Shown piece by piece: positions 33,125 to 43,480 of a DNA stretch of 64,000 bases (positions within the stretch are counted from its first letter, which is position 1; each line of letters starts with the position of its first letter). A program made the translations under genes and the position numbers. The notes under the pieces were generated by a model. The model had not been told where the DNA came from. It did no database searches and saw only the letters and a program-made list of their open reading frames with translations. The stretch lies in assembly GCF_004795735.1 (NCBI RefSeq), contig NZ_CP039247.1:1302001-1366000 (forward strand), written 5' to 3'. Origin of the DNA: Corynebacterium endometrii. Its GTDB lineage: Bacteria > Actinomycetota > Actinomycetes > Mycobacteriales > Mycobacteriaceae.

Positions 33125-33715
33125 TCACTTCAGTGCTGCGAGCTTCTCCACGTACTTGGCGAGTACATCCACTTCGACGTTCACAATGTCCCCGCCGGTG
33201 AGCTGGCCGTGGGTGGTCTCACGCAACGTGGTGGGGATGAAGGAGACCTCGAACCAGTCATTTCCCACTGCGGCAACGGTCAAGGACGTCCCATTGAGCG
33301 CGATAGACCCCTTCTCCACCACGTACGCCGAAATCTCTTTCGGCAGGCTAAAGCGCACTATCTCCCAGTGCTCCGATACCGTGCGGCTTTGCACTTCTGC
33401 CACTCCGTCAACGTGCCCCTGCACGATGTGCCCGCCCAGGCGCGTGGTGGGCAATACCGCGCGCTCGAGGTTGACCGGACTTCCCTGTTCCAGGCGGGAC
33501 AAGGACGTACGGTTGAGAGTCTCCTGCATTACGTCGACATAGAACGCGCCGTCACTGATATCCGTCACGGTCAGACACACGCCATTGACCGCGATAGAGT
33601 CCCCTAGCCGCGTCCCTTCTAGCACTGCGCTGGCGCTAATCCCCAGGCGTAGTGCGTCCCGCTGCGGCTGTGACCCCGAAATTGTGCCGATTTCCTCGAT
33701 AAGTCCGGTAAACAT
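33125..33715 (-). CDS. ribE: Riboflavin synthase, alpha chain
   Basis: 196 residues from the ATG of [12 protein letters not shown]; an upstream in-frame start at 33760 adds 15 unrelated residues. Two tandem lumazine-binding repeats are seen, each with a MFTGLIEE-like or [14 protein letters not shown]-type block and the N-terminal [13 protein letters not shown], repeated as [13 protein letters not shown]. It turns two lumazines into riboflavin plus the pyrimidine. In C. glutamicum the gene is called ribC. It lies 113 bases after the transporter gene and should share the riboswitch-controlled transcript. Confidence 0.95.
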   Translation of the reverse strand: MFTGLIEEIGTISGSQPQRDALRLGISASAVLEGTRLGDSIAVNGVCLTVTDISDGAFYVDVMQETLNRTSLSRLEQGSPVNLERAVLPTTRLGGHIVQGHVDGVAEVQSRTVSEHWEIVRFSLPKEISAYVVEKGSIALNGTSLTVAAVGNDWFEVSFIPTTLRETTHGQLTGGDIVNVEVDVLAKYVEKLAALK

Positions 33716-33828
33716 AGGCGTCCTTTTCGTCTTTTCATCATTTCTCACAGGTGAGTTCACAAGGCGCTCAGCACCACTGTTCCGGGCCTCGAATGGACCG
33801 TGCGAAACTGGTGCGGGGTGAATGTGAG

Positions 33829-34551
33829 CTAAGAGTTTATTGGCGCGGCGACTGCAGTTGCGGCGCCGGCCTCAGTCGGTTGGGCAGGCCCAACGCCCTC
33901 GCGCTTTTGTATGCGGAGCCAGGAGACGAATCCACACGTGACAAAGACTCCGTACACCAGGTAAAGGGCTGCCGATGGGTAGTAGCCGGCGACAAAAAGC
34001 AGCGGTACCCCAACGAGATCGACAGCGATCCAGATAAGCCAAAACTCGGTCCAGCCACGCGCCATCCCCCAGGTGGCTAGCATGGATCCTACGAAGATCC
34101 ATGCGTCGGCCCAGGGCCCCCATGAACCCAGCGCTTTGAAGATATACGCGCACGCCAGCGTGCCAATCACAGCGAGTAGCAGGAGAATAAGGCGTTCGCG
34201 CCCCGTAGCCCAGCGCGGCTGAACCGCAACGCTGTCATCGCCCTGATGCTTGGTGCGGGACCACTGCCACCAGCCGTATATGGAGACCGCCATGAACATC
34301 ACCTGGCGTCCCGCCTGGCCGTAGAGATCTAGGTTTTGTGGAGTGTGGAACACCCCGCCCAGGAATACGGTGAGAAGCAGGGCGTTTCCTACGATGCCCA
34401 CCGGCCAGGCCCACACCAGGCGCTTCATACCGAAGTAGGCGCTAGCGAGGCCGAATACGTTGCCGACTATTTCGCGCACCAGGATTGGCACGCCGCCGAT
34501 GGTGAGCTGAGCGGTCAAGAAACCGGTCAGCGCGGACATTACAGATTCCAC
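33829..34551 (-). CDS. pnuX: PnuX/RibM-type riboflavin transporter (PnuC family)
   Basis: 240 residues with seven hydrophobic segments and PnuC-family features (REIVGNVFGLASAYFGMKR, VWAWPVGIVGNALLL, SIYGWWQWSR, GSWGPWADAWIFVGSMLATW). PnuC relatives carry nicotinamide riboside or thiamine, but the member behind an FMN riboswitch in corynebacteria and streptomycetes (PnuX/RibM) takes up riboflavin by facilitated diffusion. The switch directly before this gene and the rib genes on both sides support that role. GTG start with AAGGAG at 34559-34564, at the edge of the riboswitch. Confidence 0.9.
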   Translation of the reverse strand: MESVMSALTGFLTAQLTIGGVPILVREIVGNVFGLASAYFGMKRLVWAWPVGIVGNALLLTVFLGGVFHTPQNLDLYGQAGRQVMFMAVSIYGWWQWSRTKHQGDDSVAVQPRWATGRERLILLLLAVIGTLACAYIFKALGSWGPWADAWIFVGSMLATWGMARGWTEFWLIWIAVDLVGVPLLFVAGYYPSAALYLVYGVFVTCGFVSWLRIQKREGVGPAQPTEAGAATAVAAPINS

Positions 34552-34560
34552 GGTGAAACT

Positions 34561-34738
<178 letters not shown>

Positions 34739-34747
34739 GCGAGGACC

Positions 34748-34791
34748 AGAGTATCACGTCTTGAACCATCAGTGGGGATTAAATAATCCCC
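34748..34791 (-). promoter_or_regulatory. Putative promoter of the riboswitch transcript with an inverted repeat at -35
   Basis: An extended -10 box, TGATACTCT on the minus strand (TACTCT at 34748-34753), lies about 10 bases before the start of the aptamer. In the -35 region is an 8-base inverted repeat with a 2-base spacer: GGGGATTA at 34774-34781 and TAATCCCC at 34784-34791. The spacer is too short for a normal RNA hairpin and no T-run follows, so a protein-binding site is more likely than a ribD terminator. Confidence 0.45.
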
Positions 34792-34855
34792 CAGCTATGC
34801 ACGCCCCGCCTGTACCACTCACCCACCACGCGCCGGCACTGGTGGTGCGCAGGAG

Positions 34856-35908
34856 TTATACCGTGTATTCGATGAGCATGTCTTCGCCCAGCTCAATGGA
34901 GCGCAAACGCCTAAACCGCGGGGCGTCATTGATGTTTTCGGCAAGCGGGTGCGCCAATACTCCCCTGCCCTCACCGAAGAGAGTGGGTGAGATATAGGCC
35001 TGGATTGCATCGACATACCCGAGTTTGAAGAAGGAGCTCGCAAGCCCGGCTCCTCCTTCTACCAGCACATCGCGTGCGCCCTCCTCGTACAGCTGCGCGA
35101 GGGCTTCCTCGATGGTTTCATACTGGTCGTAGCCCAGGTCCCGCAGGTTGCGGGAGGCTTCACCGGTGGCCTGCAAGTCGCGGCTACCAATGACAACGCG
35201 ACGCGGCTGGTGTTCGCGAAGCGACCCGTCTGGATAACGTGCTGTAAGCGATGGATTATCCGCGAGTGCGGTACCGGTACCAATAAGGATTGCATCGCGA
35301 TGAGCGCGATCTTCGTGCGCATAGTTTCGGGCGATCTCTCCGGTGATCCACTGACTGGAACCGTCCGGCGCGGCCGTGAAACCGTCCAGGGTCTGTGCGA
35401 ATTTAACGGTCACGTGCGGGCGCTGTGAACTCACCGCAACCAACCAAGGGATCAGCACGTCCAGCGGCGCGCCCACCCCTGCGGGCCCATCCAGGCTGAG
35501 TTTTTCTACTCGAACTCCCTTGTCCCGCAGGTACGCAGCGCCGCCTGCGGCCTCAGGGTTAGGATCGTCGTGTAGGTAGAACACGGCGCCAATCCCGGCA
35601 CTAATGAGTCCCTCCACGCATGGACCCGTGCGTCCCGTATGGTTGCATGGCTCGAGCGTCACCACGGCGCTGCCGCCACGAGCCGCTTCGCCTGCGGCTT
35701 CCAGCGCCTTGATTTCCGCGTGCGCACCGCCAGTTGGTTGCGTGGCACCGACGGCCACCACCTCCCCATCGGCGGACAGGATAACGGCTCCCACCGGTGG
35801 GTTGGGGCTAGTGGTTCCGCGCACGTTCGCACCGGCACGCATAGCGCGATGCAGGGCCGCGATTACTTGTGGCGAGGTCGCGGTCAGGTGCTCAGGGCTC
35901 ACTTGCAT
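34856..35908 (-). CDS. ribD: RibD, bifunctional pyrimidine deaminase / reductase
   Basis: 350 residues. The N-terminal deaminase (about 15-150) has the zinc site GGAHAEIKAL and TLEPCNHTGRTGPC; the C-terminal reductase (about 155-350) has VKFAQTLDGFTA, SQWITG and DAILIGTGTALADNPSLTAR. It performs two steps between the RibA product and the lumazine branch. The ATG is close to AAGGATG; a GTG two codons later (35902) has better spacing. It lies upstream of the riboswitch, 48 bases after rpe, so it is outside direct FMN control. Confidence 0.95.
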   Translation of the reverse strand: MQVSPEHLTATSPQVIAALHRAMRAGANVRGTTSPNPPVGAVILSADGEVVAVGATQPTGGAHAEIKALEAAGEAARGGSAVVTLEPCNHTGRTGPCVEGLISAGIGAVFYLHDDPNPEAAGGAAYLRDKGVRVEKLSLDGPAGVGAPLDVLIPWLVAVSSQRPHVTVKFAQTLDGFTAAPDGSSQWITGEIARNYAHEDRAHRDAILIGTGTALADNPSLTARYPDGSLREHQPRRVVIGSRDLQATGEASRNLRDLGYDQYETIEEALAQLYEEGARDVLVEGGAGLASSFFKLGYVDAIQAYISPTLFGEGRGVLAHPLAENINDAPRFRRLRSIELGEDMLIEYTV

Positions 35909-35956
35909 CCATCCTTACGTGAAGAGTTAGAGGTAACAGCGCAGTTTTATTATCTG

Positions 35957-36634
35957 CTAGATTGTGGCGAGCCTGCGCAGTTCTTCTACCGCTGCGGCCT
36001 TATCCTCCTGCTTATAGATGGCGGAACCCGCCACGAACGCATCGCAGCCCGCCTCCGCCGCAGAGGCAATGGTCTCTGCGGAGATCCCGCCATCAATCTC
36101 GATGAGGGTATCCAAGCCGGCCTCGTCGATAGCCGCGCGCAGCTTGCGGACCTTGTCCAGCTGCTCCGGCATGAATTTCTGGCCGCCAAAACCTGGCTCA
36201 ACGCTCATCACGAGGGCCAGATCAAAATGGTTGAGTTTGTCGAGCCATGGCTCGATCGGCGTACCAGGCTTGATGGAGAAACCAGCGCGGACGCCTAGGT
36301 CGCGAATCTTTTGCGCTAGGTCTAAAGCAGCGTTCTCATCCGCGACGGCCTCTACATGGAAGATGATGCAGTCCGCTCCGGCCTTTGCGTAGGTTTCCAC
36401 CCAGTTTTCCGGCTCTTCGATCATCAGATGCACGTCCAAGACCTGGTTGGTCACGCCGTCTACCTGCTTCGTGATATCGGGGCCAAAGGATAGGTTCGGA
36501 ACGAAGTGGCCATCCATGATGTCAACGTGAATCCAATCAGCATTGGCCACGGCGCGGACATCGTCACCGAGCTTCGTGAAATCGGCAGCGAGGATGGATG
36601 GGGAGATGATGGGGGCTTCAAACGTTCCAGACAT
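35957..36634 (-). CDS. rpe: Ribulose-phosphate 3-epimerase
   Basis: 225 residues, a TIM barrel with SILAADFTKLGDDV, the metal-binding HVDIMDGHFVPNLSFGP, VHLMIEEPE and MSVEPGFGGQKFM. Interconverts ribulose 5-phosphate and xylulose 5-phosphate. Its place before ribD is common in actinobacteria and links the pathway that makes ribulose 5-phosphate, a riboflavin precursor. TAGGAT at 36641-36646 lies 6 bases before the ATG and could be read either as a -10 box of a leaderless mRNA or as a weak Shine-Dalgarno sequence. Confidence 0.96.
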   Translation of the reverse strand: MSGTFEAPIISPSILAADFTKLGDDVRAVANADWIHVDIMDGHFVPNLSFGPDITKQVDGVTNQVLDVHLMIEEPENWVETYAKAGADCIIFHVEAVADENAALDLAQKIRDLGVRAGFSIKPGTPIEPWLDKLNHFDLALVMSVEPGFGGQKFMPEQLDKVRKLRAAIDEAGLDTLIEIDGGISAETIASAAEAGCDAFVAGSAIYKQEDKAAAVEELRRLATI

Positions 36635-36697
36635 GCGTCTATCCTATCGTGATTTGGGGTATGCGGGACAATGGCTTTTCAAGGCGCTGGCGGAAAG

Positions 36698-38275
36698 CTA
36701 GCTCGCCGGCTTGGATAGCACAGCGAAAAACATTGCGTCGGTTCCGTGGCGGTGCGGCCACATCTGAGCGGAAAGCTCGTTGCCGAGATCCGGCATCTCC
36801 GGCAAAAATCGTCGGGCATCGAGCTCAACTACGCCCAGCTCCTTGACCGCACGGTCCACAACAAAGCGGGTTTCCCGCAAATCCGGCGAGCAGGTGGAAT
36901 AGACCACCACGCCCCCAGGACGGACGAGTTTCACGGCGGACTCCAGCAGTTCGAATTGCAACGGGGCCAGCTCAGCTATGTCTTCCTCCCGCTTGCGCCA
37001 GCGTGCCTCGGGGCGGCGGCGCAGCGCGCCGAGGCCGGAACATGGAGCATCCACAAGGATGCGGTCATAGCCCGCTTCCAACCCGGGATTGCGCCCATCG
37101 GCGACGTGTACGGTAACCGGAAGGTCACGCACGAGCTTAGAAATTAACTCCGCACGGTGAGGTGCCACCTCGACCGCATCCACGGTGGCGCCGTCGATGC
37201 GCGCAAGCGCACCCAGCAGCGCGGCCTTTCCGCCCGGCCCGGCGCACAGATCGAGCCAACGCCCGGAATCGGCACCGTCAAGCGGAACTTCAGTAAGCGC
37301 TCGGGCAATGAGCTGCGAGCCCTCATCCTGCACGCCGGCCAGCCCATCCCGGACGGGCTCGAGCTGTCCTGGGTCGCCGCTATCCATGTAGACCGCGTAG
37401 GGGGAATATTTGCCTTGCTCGAATCCTGTCATCAGCGCCAGTTCCTCTGCGCTGATCTCACCGGGCCGCGCAACCAAGTGAACCGTGGGGCGCGCGGAAT
37501 CCCCGGCCAGCGCAGCCTCCAGTTCGGCCAGGCCCACTACCCGGCTAAAGGAATGAGCAATCCACTCTGGATGGGCGTGCTTGAAGGCTAGCGCCGCCAC
37601 CTCTCCTTCGGGAGAGAGCTTGCTAAACCACGTCTCTACTGGGGTGCGGGTGATGGCACGCATTACCGCATTCGCAAAACCCTTAGCCTTGTCCTGGCCG
37701 GACATTTCCACGAGACGCACGGTGGTATCAACGGCCGCGTGGGCTTCGACCCGGGTGTAGAGGAGCTGATAAGCCCCCAAACGCAGCGCGCATAGCACCC
37801 TCGGATCCAAGGTAGACAGTTCACGGGAGGAGCATCGGGAGATGACCGCGTCGAGGACCCCCTCGGCCCGTAGCGCGCCGTAGGCAAGCTCCGTGGCAAA
37901 GGCAGCGTCGCGCCCCTCAACACTATGGACCCGCAGTGCCTTCGGGAGAATGAGGTTAGCGAAAGCCTCATCCTGCTCGACCCGAACCAGCGTATCGAAG
38001 GCAATAACCCGCGGTAGATCCACGCCGAAGCGCTCCGCATCCGCGCGCAGGTTTACTCCCTGGCGAGGTGCGCCGCCGCGCGCTTTGCCATTGGAATTAC
38101 CTCGCGCGATCTTGCCGCCCTTATTACCCCTATCCTTGCCACGGGCCTGCCCGGAGCGGGAACCGCCACCGTGTGCATCAGTTAATTTGCGGCCGCGAGC
38201 ATCGCGCTGTGAACCGCGCTCACCACTGCCGCCCGTGGGTTTCTTGCTTGACCGCGAACGGAAACCGCCGCTCAT
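36698..38275 (-). CDS. rsmB: RsmB-type 16S rRNA cytosine-C5 methyltransferase
   Basis: 525 residues. Residues 1 to about 85 are a Gly/Arg/Lys-rich, low-complexity tail; then a NusB-like domain (about 90-230) and the methyltransferase domain. The SAM motif is [18 protein letters not shown], and the two catalytic cysteines lie in [19 protein letters not shown] and [13 protein letters not shown]. It would methylate C967 of 16S rRNA by analogy to E. coli. Its ATG overlaps the end of fmt by 4 bases, so the two are coupled. Confidence 0.93.
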   Translation of the reverse strand: MSGGFRSRSSKKPTGGSGERGSQRDARGRKLTDAHGGGSRSGQARGKDRGNKGGKIARGNSNGKARGGAPRQGVNLRADAERFGVDLPRVIAFDTLVRVEQDEAFANLILPKALRVHSVEGRDAAFATELAYGALRAEGVLDAVISRCSSRELSTLDPRVLCALRLGAYQLLYTRVEAHAAVDTTVRLVEMSGQDKAKGFANAVMRAITRTPVETWFSKLSPEGEVAALAFKHAHPEWIAHSFSRVVGLAELEAALAGDSARPTVHLVARPGEISAEELALMTGFEQGKYSPYAVYMDSGDPGQLEPVRDGLAGVQDEGSQLIARALTEVPLDGADSGRWLDLCAGPGGKAALLGALARIDGATVDAVEVAPHRAELISKLVRDLPVTVHVADGRNPGLEAGYDRILVDAPCSGLGALRRRPEARWRKREEDIAELAPLQFELLESAVKLVRPGGVVVYSTCSPDLRETRFVVDRAVKELGVVELDARRFLPEMPDLGNELSAQMWPHRHGTDAMFFAVLSKPAS

Positions 38276-39264
38276 TGGAATACTCCCTTGCTCGCTTCGC
38301 TTACGGATTTATCTGCGGAGCCGCCGGCCAGTCCCCGGGCCCAGTCGGCGGCGTTCATCATCTTTTTGCCTGGCGGCTGCAGCTGGCCCAGGCGAACCGG
38401 TTCGGTAGAGGTGCCCACGAACACGGCCTTTTTAGTTACCACAATCTCACCCGGCGCGATTGTGTCCACCTCTGCCCCGGCTGTGCGCACTTCCTCGAGG
38501 GATACGGGGGTGGCCGGGCCGATTTTGACGCGTTGGCCCTCGAGTTCGGTCCAGGCGCCCGGGCCAGGGGTGTGGGCGCGAATGTGGCGGTCCACGTTGA
38601 AGGCTGGGCTTGACCACGTTATGCGGGCGTCCTCAGTGGTGATCTTGTGCGCGTACGTTGGCTCGCCCTGCTGGGGCTGGCCCACCAGGTCGCCGCGCTC
38701 GAGCCCATCCATGGTTGCCACTAGGAGTTCTGCCCCTGAGTAGGCCAGGCGGGTGAGCAGATCATCGGCAGTGTCGGTGGGTCTTATCGCTTCCGTGAGG
38801 GTGCCAAAGACCACACCGGTGTCTAGTCCTTCATCGATGCGGAACGTTGACGCGCCGGTGATGTCATCGCCGTGGGCGATGGCAGCCTGCACCGGTGCCG
38901 CCCCGCGCCATGCCGGCAAAAGTGAAAAATGAAGGTTGACCCAGCCGTGTGGGGCTATATCGAGCAAGTCTGGGGTGATGAGGTTGCCGTATGCAACCAC
39001 GGGTAGGGCCTCAGGCTTAAGCTCGGCGAGCCGGGTGCGCAGCGCTTCGCCGTCTTCGGTGCCTGGCTTGAGAGTAGATGGGGTTAGTACTTCGATGCCG
39101 TGTTCTTCCGCCAGTGCCTTAACGGGGCTGGGGTGCAAGGTGCGGCCGCGTCCGCGGCGCGCGTCCGGGCGGGTGATTACCGCTACTACCTCATGGTGGG
39201 AATCTAAGAGCTTTTGGAGTGCAACTACTGCGGGTTCGGGTGTCCCGGCGAATACTAGGCGCAT
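38272..39264 (-). CDS. fmt: Methionyl-tRNA formyltransferase
   Basis: 330 residues, full length. The N-terminal start [29 protein letters not shown], the catalytic block [17 protein letters not shown] and the following [19 protein letters not shown] are all typical; the C-terminal OB-like domain contains [17 protein letters not shown]. It formylates initiator Met-tRNA using 10-formyl-tetrahydrofolate. Next to def, which removes the formyl group later, and overlapping rsmB. Confidence 0.96.
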   Translation of the reverse strand: MRLVFAGTPEPAVVALQKLLDSHHEVVAVITRPDARRGRGRTLHPSPVKALAEEHGIEVLTPSTLKPGTEDGEALRTRLAELKPEALPVVAYGNLITPDLLDIAPHGWVNLHFSLLPAWRGAAPVQAAIAHGDDITGASTFRIDEGLDTGVVFGTLTEAIRPTDTADDLLTRLAYSGAELLVATMDGLERGDLVGQPQQGEPTYAHKITTEDARITWSSPAFNVDRHIRAHTPGPGAWTELEGQRVKIGPATPVSLEEVRTAGAEVDTIAPGEIVVTKKAVFVGTSTEPVRLGQLQPPGKKMMNAADWARGLAGGSADKSVSEASKGVFQ

Positions 39265-39338
39265 GTGTTCTTTCTGTCTCCTGGCGGGGATGGTTTATCA
39301 GCAGGGCGTGCGGTGCTTGAGATGGGAGCTAGTGGCTT

Positions 39339-39848
39339 TTAAGCGTTGAACCAGTCGGATTCGCGGACCTGGGCCATGGCGTGCTTGTACTCTTCCGGCT
39401 CTAGCCTCTGCAGGAAGAGCACGCCATCCAGGTGATCGGTTTCATGTTGGATGCAGCGAGCCATCAAATCTGAGGCAACCATGGCCACCGGGCGTCCGTA
39501 GACATCCTGGCCGGTCACTTTGACTTGGTAGTAGCGCTGTGTTCGCGCGGAGATATTGGGGATCGAAAGGCAGCCTTCCGCCCCAATCTGGCCTAAGTTC
39601 CCTACGGGTTCCCATACTGGGTTTACAATCGCCCCGCGCATGCCGGCTTGATAGTGGGAGCAATCGTAGACAAAGATGCGTTTGGTCAAGCCAATCTGGT
39701 TGGCCGCTAACCCTACGCCGCCGGCGGCGTCCATGGTCTCCAGCATGTCCCGCGCCAGCTTCTCCAGATTGGCATCGAAGGTATCAATTTCTGTGGCTTC
39801 GGTAGTAAGTACCGGATCGCCGTAGTAACGCAGTTCGCGGATGGCCAT
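39339..39848 (-). CDS. def: Peptide deformylase
   Basis: 169 residues. All three active-site motifs are present: GVGLAANQIG (motif 1), EGCLSIP with the metal-binding cysteine (motif 2) and QHETDHLDG, the HExxH motif (motif 3). It removes the N-formyl group from new proteins. A TATAAA box at 39857-39862 lies 8 bases before the ATG and the only AAAGG is too far, so translation may start from a leaderless mRNA. It is separated from priA by 174 bases, in which I see no clear terminator. Confidence 0.95.
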   Translation of the reverse strand: MAIRELRYYGDPVLTTEATEIDTFDANLEKLARDMLETMDAAGGVGLAANQIGLTKRIFVYDCSHYQAGMRGAIVNPVWEPVGNLGQIGAEGCLSIPNISARTQRYYQVKVTGQDVYGRPVAMVASDLMARCIQHETDHLDGVLFLQRLEPEEYKHAMAQVRESDWFNA

Positions 39849-40022
39849 GGGGCGGTTTTATACCTTTCTCGTTGAATGTGCGGCGCATATCAAGGACTAC
39901 GCAGTGGCATCCTGGCCCGCGGGAACCTATGGGCCTTAGCCGCTGCGCGTAGAGACTAAACTCTGCGGCTGATTGTACGTGGCTTGAGCTTAAGATTCTC
40001 AACCCACTTGGCTGGCCCGGCT

Positions 40023-42038
40023 TTAGCCCACGTTGACCGGATCGACTTGTATCCGCAGCGGCAGCTCATCTTTGCGGGTACTGCGCGCCGCGTTAGCCTG
40101 CCGCAAAGCTTTGCCCAATTCCGAACGCGGTCCGAGCGGCGTGCGCACCACGATGCGCTGTGGCGGTCCGAAACGTGCAGAGTCATAGTCACCGGGCAGG
40201 CTTACGCCAGGTGGTAGCGGGACCGGGCCTAATACTTCGGCATGGCGAGGCAGCTCCGCTAATTCCAGGAACATGTCAATGGATGCGTCGGCACCGTCGA
40301 TCGCGGCGAAGTGAACCGCAGGCGGAAGGCGCACCTGCCTGCGGGCGGCTAGCTCTGTCTGAGCGGCGCCCACCACATCCCATGTGGTCATGAAATTGAT
40401 CACCGGCAGCTCCGGGTCCGCGGCAATTACTACCTCACCGCCCTTGGGGCCCGGTTTAACCTGTGCCGCGGCCTTGATCCACGTTGCAAACGCCCGCTCT
40501 GTAGCGCGCAGATCCTGCCGGGATAGTAAAGCTCCCGTATCCAAAATCACCGCTGCCCCATAAAGGCCGCCGTCTACATCCGGTTCCGCCCCCGGCGTGG
40601 CAATGACCAGCGCGGCCTTATGCGGCACCAGGGGCACCACCTTGTTGCCGCCCGAGATGATCACGCGCACGGATGGAAACGCGCGGCCCAACTCCTCGGC
40701 GGTGCGTTCCGAGCCCAGCACCACGGCACGCAGGCGCGTGGAGCCACACTCGGTGCAGGAATGGCGGGCCTCGATGTGTCCACACCAGCCGCATTGTGGT
40801 GCGGAACCCACCTCGTTGCCCTGCGGCAAGGTCAAGGGCCCGTTGCATCGCCTGCAGCGCGCCGCCGCCCTGCAGTGGCCGCAGGCTAGCGTGGGCACGT
40901 AGCCCTTTCTAGGGTTGAGAACCAACACCGGTTCATCGCTGTCCAATGCGGCGCGAATTGCCTGATACGCAGAAGAATGCATTGAGGTGCTAGCGGCTGC
41001 CTCCCGCGCCAGGTTCAATCCATACGTGCCCACCGGTGTTACCACTGGTGCGCGCTTTGCCAACACGCCGCCCGACGCCACCAAGTCATGCATCCATCCG
41101 CTATCTACCAGTAACTGGGTTTCGGAAGTCCGGGCGTAGCTCGCGATGATAAGCGAGCAGCCTTCCTGCGCGCTTCGGGTGGTAAGCACCTCACGGGCAT
41201 GGACGTAAGGCTTTAAGTTGTCCACAAGGTTGTCATCGCCATCATGCAGGACCACCGCCAGGCGCAGGTTTTCTACCGGGGCAAACGCGGCAGAGCGCGT
41301 ACCGATGACTATCCTCGCCTGCCCCTCGGCCACGCTCAGGTAGCGCCTGTAGCGCGCCTGCGGGCCGAGGGAATTGGTCAAAACAGTAACCTGCTTGGCT
41401 GCGACCAGATCGCGCAGCGCCGCCTCGAGCTTGTCCAAATCCCGCTGATGCGGGACAACGATTAAACTTCCCCCGCCGTCGCGGGCCACCTTGACTGCCA
41501 GTGCGGCGAGGCACCAGGCCCAATCCTCCCCCGGCGTGATCTGCCATGCCGCGCGCGCCGGGTTGCCGGAAAGGACGAAGTCTACGAAGGACTCACCGTG
41601 CTGGTAACTCGACCACCCGGACAGATCTGGTTCGCTGCTTTCCCCCAGGTCCTCCCAGGGCGTGGCGAAATCAGATTCCTCGGCCTTGGCGTGCCGCGGG
41701 GGTATGGCCGTTCGAATGATGTCCGAGCGGTTCCCGCCGTAGCGGTCGGCGAGCGCGTCCACCAGGTTGGCTGTGCGCTCCGGATACACCACAAACGGCG
41801 AGATGACGCGGTCTATGAATTTCAACGAGCCGTCAAAATCACTGTCGCTCAGGCGTGCAAGGACCACAGCGTCTACCAACTGCGCGTGGAAACGCACGCG
41901 CACTCGCGTACCCGGCTGGCATGCGCTAGAGCTTTCCTCATCCACCAGGTAGTCAAACGCCCTATCGAGGTGGCTGACGCCCAATAACGGCAACACCCGC
42001 ACAACAGGCTTGCTGATGGCGGGTGTTTTCTTAGGCAT
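40023..42038 (-). CDS. priA: PriA-like primosomal protein N', helicase motifs degenerate
   Basis: 671 residues from the ATG of MPKKTPAISKPVVRVLPL, 11 bases after metK. The N-terminal DNA-binding part (about 10-120) and the paired zinc sites (CGHCRAAARCRRC and CGWCGHIEARHSCTEC) are kept. The Walker A loop, normally GxTGSGKT, is missing near WQITPGEDWAWCL, and the DEEH box is replaced by LHDGDDN, so it cannot be a normal helicase. Actinobacterial PriA is often annotated as a probable primosomal protein of this kind; it may still restart replication as a loading platform. Confidence 0.88.
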   Translation of the reverse strand: MPKKTPAISKPVVRVLPLLGVSHLDRAFDYLVDEESSSACQPGTRVRVRFHAQLVDAVVLARLSDSDFDGSLKFIDRVISPFVVYPERTANLVDALADRYGGNRSDIIRTAIPPRHAKAEESDFATPWEDLGESSEPDLSGWSSYQHGESFVDFVLSGNPARAAWQITPGEDWAWCLAALAVKVARDGGGSLIVVPHQRDLDKLEAALRDLVAAKQVTVLTNSLGPQARYRRYLSVAEGQARIVIGTRSAAFAPVENLRLAVVLHDGDDNLVDNLKPYVHAREVLTTRSAQEGCSLIIASYARTSETQLLVDSGWMHDLVASGGVLAKRAPVVTPVGTYGLNLAREAAASTSMHSSAYQAIRAALDSDEPVLVLNPRKGYVPTLACGHCRAAARCRRCNGPLTLPQGNEVGSAPQCGWCGHIEARHSCTECGSTRLRAVVLGSERTAEELGRAFPSVRVIISGGNKVVPLVPHKAALVIATPGAEPDVDGGLYGAAVILDTGALLSRQDLRATERAFATWIKAAAQVKPGPKGGEVVIAADPELPVINFMTTWDVVGAAQTELAARRQVRLPPAVHFAAIDGADASIDMFLELAELPRHAEVLGPVPLPPGVSLPGDYDSARFGPPQRIVVRTPLGPRSELGKALRQANAARSTRKDELPLRIQVDPVNVG

Positions 42039-42049
42039 AGAAGCGCATT

Positions 42050-43291
42050 TTACAGGGCTAGTGCGGCGCGTAGGGCATCCGCACGGTCGATCCGCTCCCA
42101 AGGCAGGTCAATGTCCGTGCGGCCAAAGTGGCCATAGGCCGCGGTCTGGCGGTAGATAGGGCGCAGAAGGTCAAGTTCCCGGATGATAACCCCCGGGCGC
42201 AAGTCGAACACCTCGTTGACCGCCGCCTGAATCTGACCATCGCTTAGGCCATGCTTTGCGGTGCCGAAGGTCTCCACGTATAGGCCTACCGGGTTAGAGC
42301 GACCAATCGCGTAGGCCACCTGGACCTCAGCGCGATCAGCTAAATCGGCCGCCACAATGTTCTTCGCGACCCACCGCATCGCGTACGCGGCGGAGCGGTC
42401 CACCTTTGATGGATCCTTGCCTGAGAAAGCGCCTCCACCATGGCGGGCCATACCGCCGTACGTGTCCACAATGATTTTGCGGCCGGTAAGTCCCGCATCC
42501 CCCATGGGGCCGCCGAGGATGAACGAACCGGATGGGTTAACCAAAATCTTGGTGTTGTCCGTGTAGAACTTGTCCAGGCCGGCATCGCGGATAACCCACT
42601 CTATGACGTGCTCACGCAACTGCTCCTTGAGCCATTCCTGGCTAAACTCCGTGCCATCCGCGAACTCGGGGTCATGCTGGGTAGAGATGACCACCGTATC
42701 CAGGTATACGGGTTCGTTGCCCTCATACGCAAAGGTCACCTGGGTTTTACCATCCGGACGCAGGTGAGGGACAATGCCCTGCTTGCGAACCTCCGTGAGG
42801 CGCCGCGAGAGGCGGTGAGCCAGAGCGATCGGCAGCGGCATAAACTCTTCGGTCTCATTGGTGGCATAGCCAAACATCAGGCCCTGGTCGCCGGCGCCGT
42901 TTTGGTCATCCTCGTTAGAGCTCTGCCCCTGTCGAACCTCCTCGGAGGTATCAACACCGGCGCCGATCTCCTCGGACTGCTCGCCTATCGCGATATTGAC
43001 TCCACATGTTTTACCGTCGAAGCCCACGGCCGAAGACGTAAAACCTATTTCTAGCAGGGTCTTGCGCACCAGCTGCGGGATCTCTACGTAGCAGTCTGTG
43101 CGCACCTCTCCCACGACGTGCACCTGGCCGGTCGTAACTAGGGTCTCCACCGCGACGCGGGCATGCGGGTCTTTTTCCAACAAGGCATCCAAAATGGTGT
43201 CAGAGATGGCGTCGCAGATTTTGTCCGGATGACCCTCGGTCACAGACTCGCTAGTAAAAAGGCGCACGGCCTCAGGATTACGGGTTCCCAC
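42050..43291 (-). CDS. metK: S-adenosylmethionine synthase
   Basis: 413 residues. Motifs are [33 protein letters not shown] (ATP and methionine site), [11 protein letters not shown] and the glycine-rich phosphate loop [12 protein letters not shown]. It makes S-adenosylmethionine from methionine and ATP. GTG start with AAGGA about 12 bases upstream, a rather long spacing. It stands after coaBC with 189 bases between, room for its own promoter. Confidence 0.97.
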   Translation of the reverse strand: MGTRNPEAVRLFTSESVTEGHPDKICDAISDTILDALLEKDPHARVAVETLVTTGQVHVVGEVRTDCYVEIPQLVRKTLLEIGFTSSAVGFDGKTCGVNIAIGEQSEEIGAGVDTSEEVRQGQSSNEDDQNGAGDQGLMFGYATNETEEFMPLPIALAHRLSRRLTEVRKQGIVPHLRPDGKTQVTFAYEGNEPVYLDTVVISTQHDPEFADGTEFSQEWLKEQLREHVIEWVIRDAGLDKFYTDNTKILVNPSGSFILGGPMGDAGLTGRKIIVDTYGGMARHGGGAFSGKDPSKVDRSAAYAMRWVAKNIVAADLADRAEVQVAYAIGRSNPVGLYVETFGTAKHGLSDGQIQAAVNEVFDLRPGVIIRELDLLRPIYRQTAAYGHFGRTDIDLPWERIDRADALRAALAL

Positions 43292-43480
43292 TTGGTGTTT
43301 TGTCCTTACGCTTCAGGCATCGAATCTTTTAATTGCGTACCGTTTGCACCCATGCAGGCACATTTGCGAGCCGAAGGCCAAGCGCGTGCCGGTACATGAG
43401 TGCAGTGCGTTGTGATCCGCGCGGTACGGTGACGTTGACCAATCCTAGACCAAGCGGTCTATTTAAGCAATTGGCGCGGT

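Noticed and set aside
34772-34793. Terminator of ribD
   Set aside because: The inverted repeat has only a 2-base spacer and no T-run, so it fits a DNA site better; kept as a separate finding.
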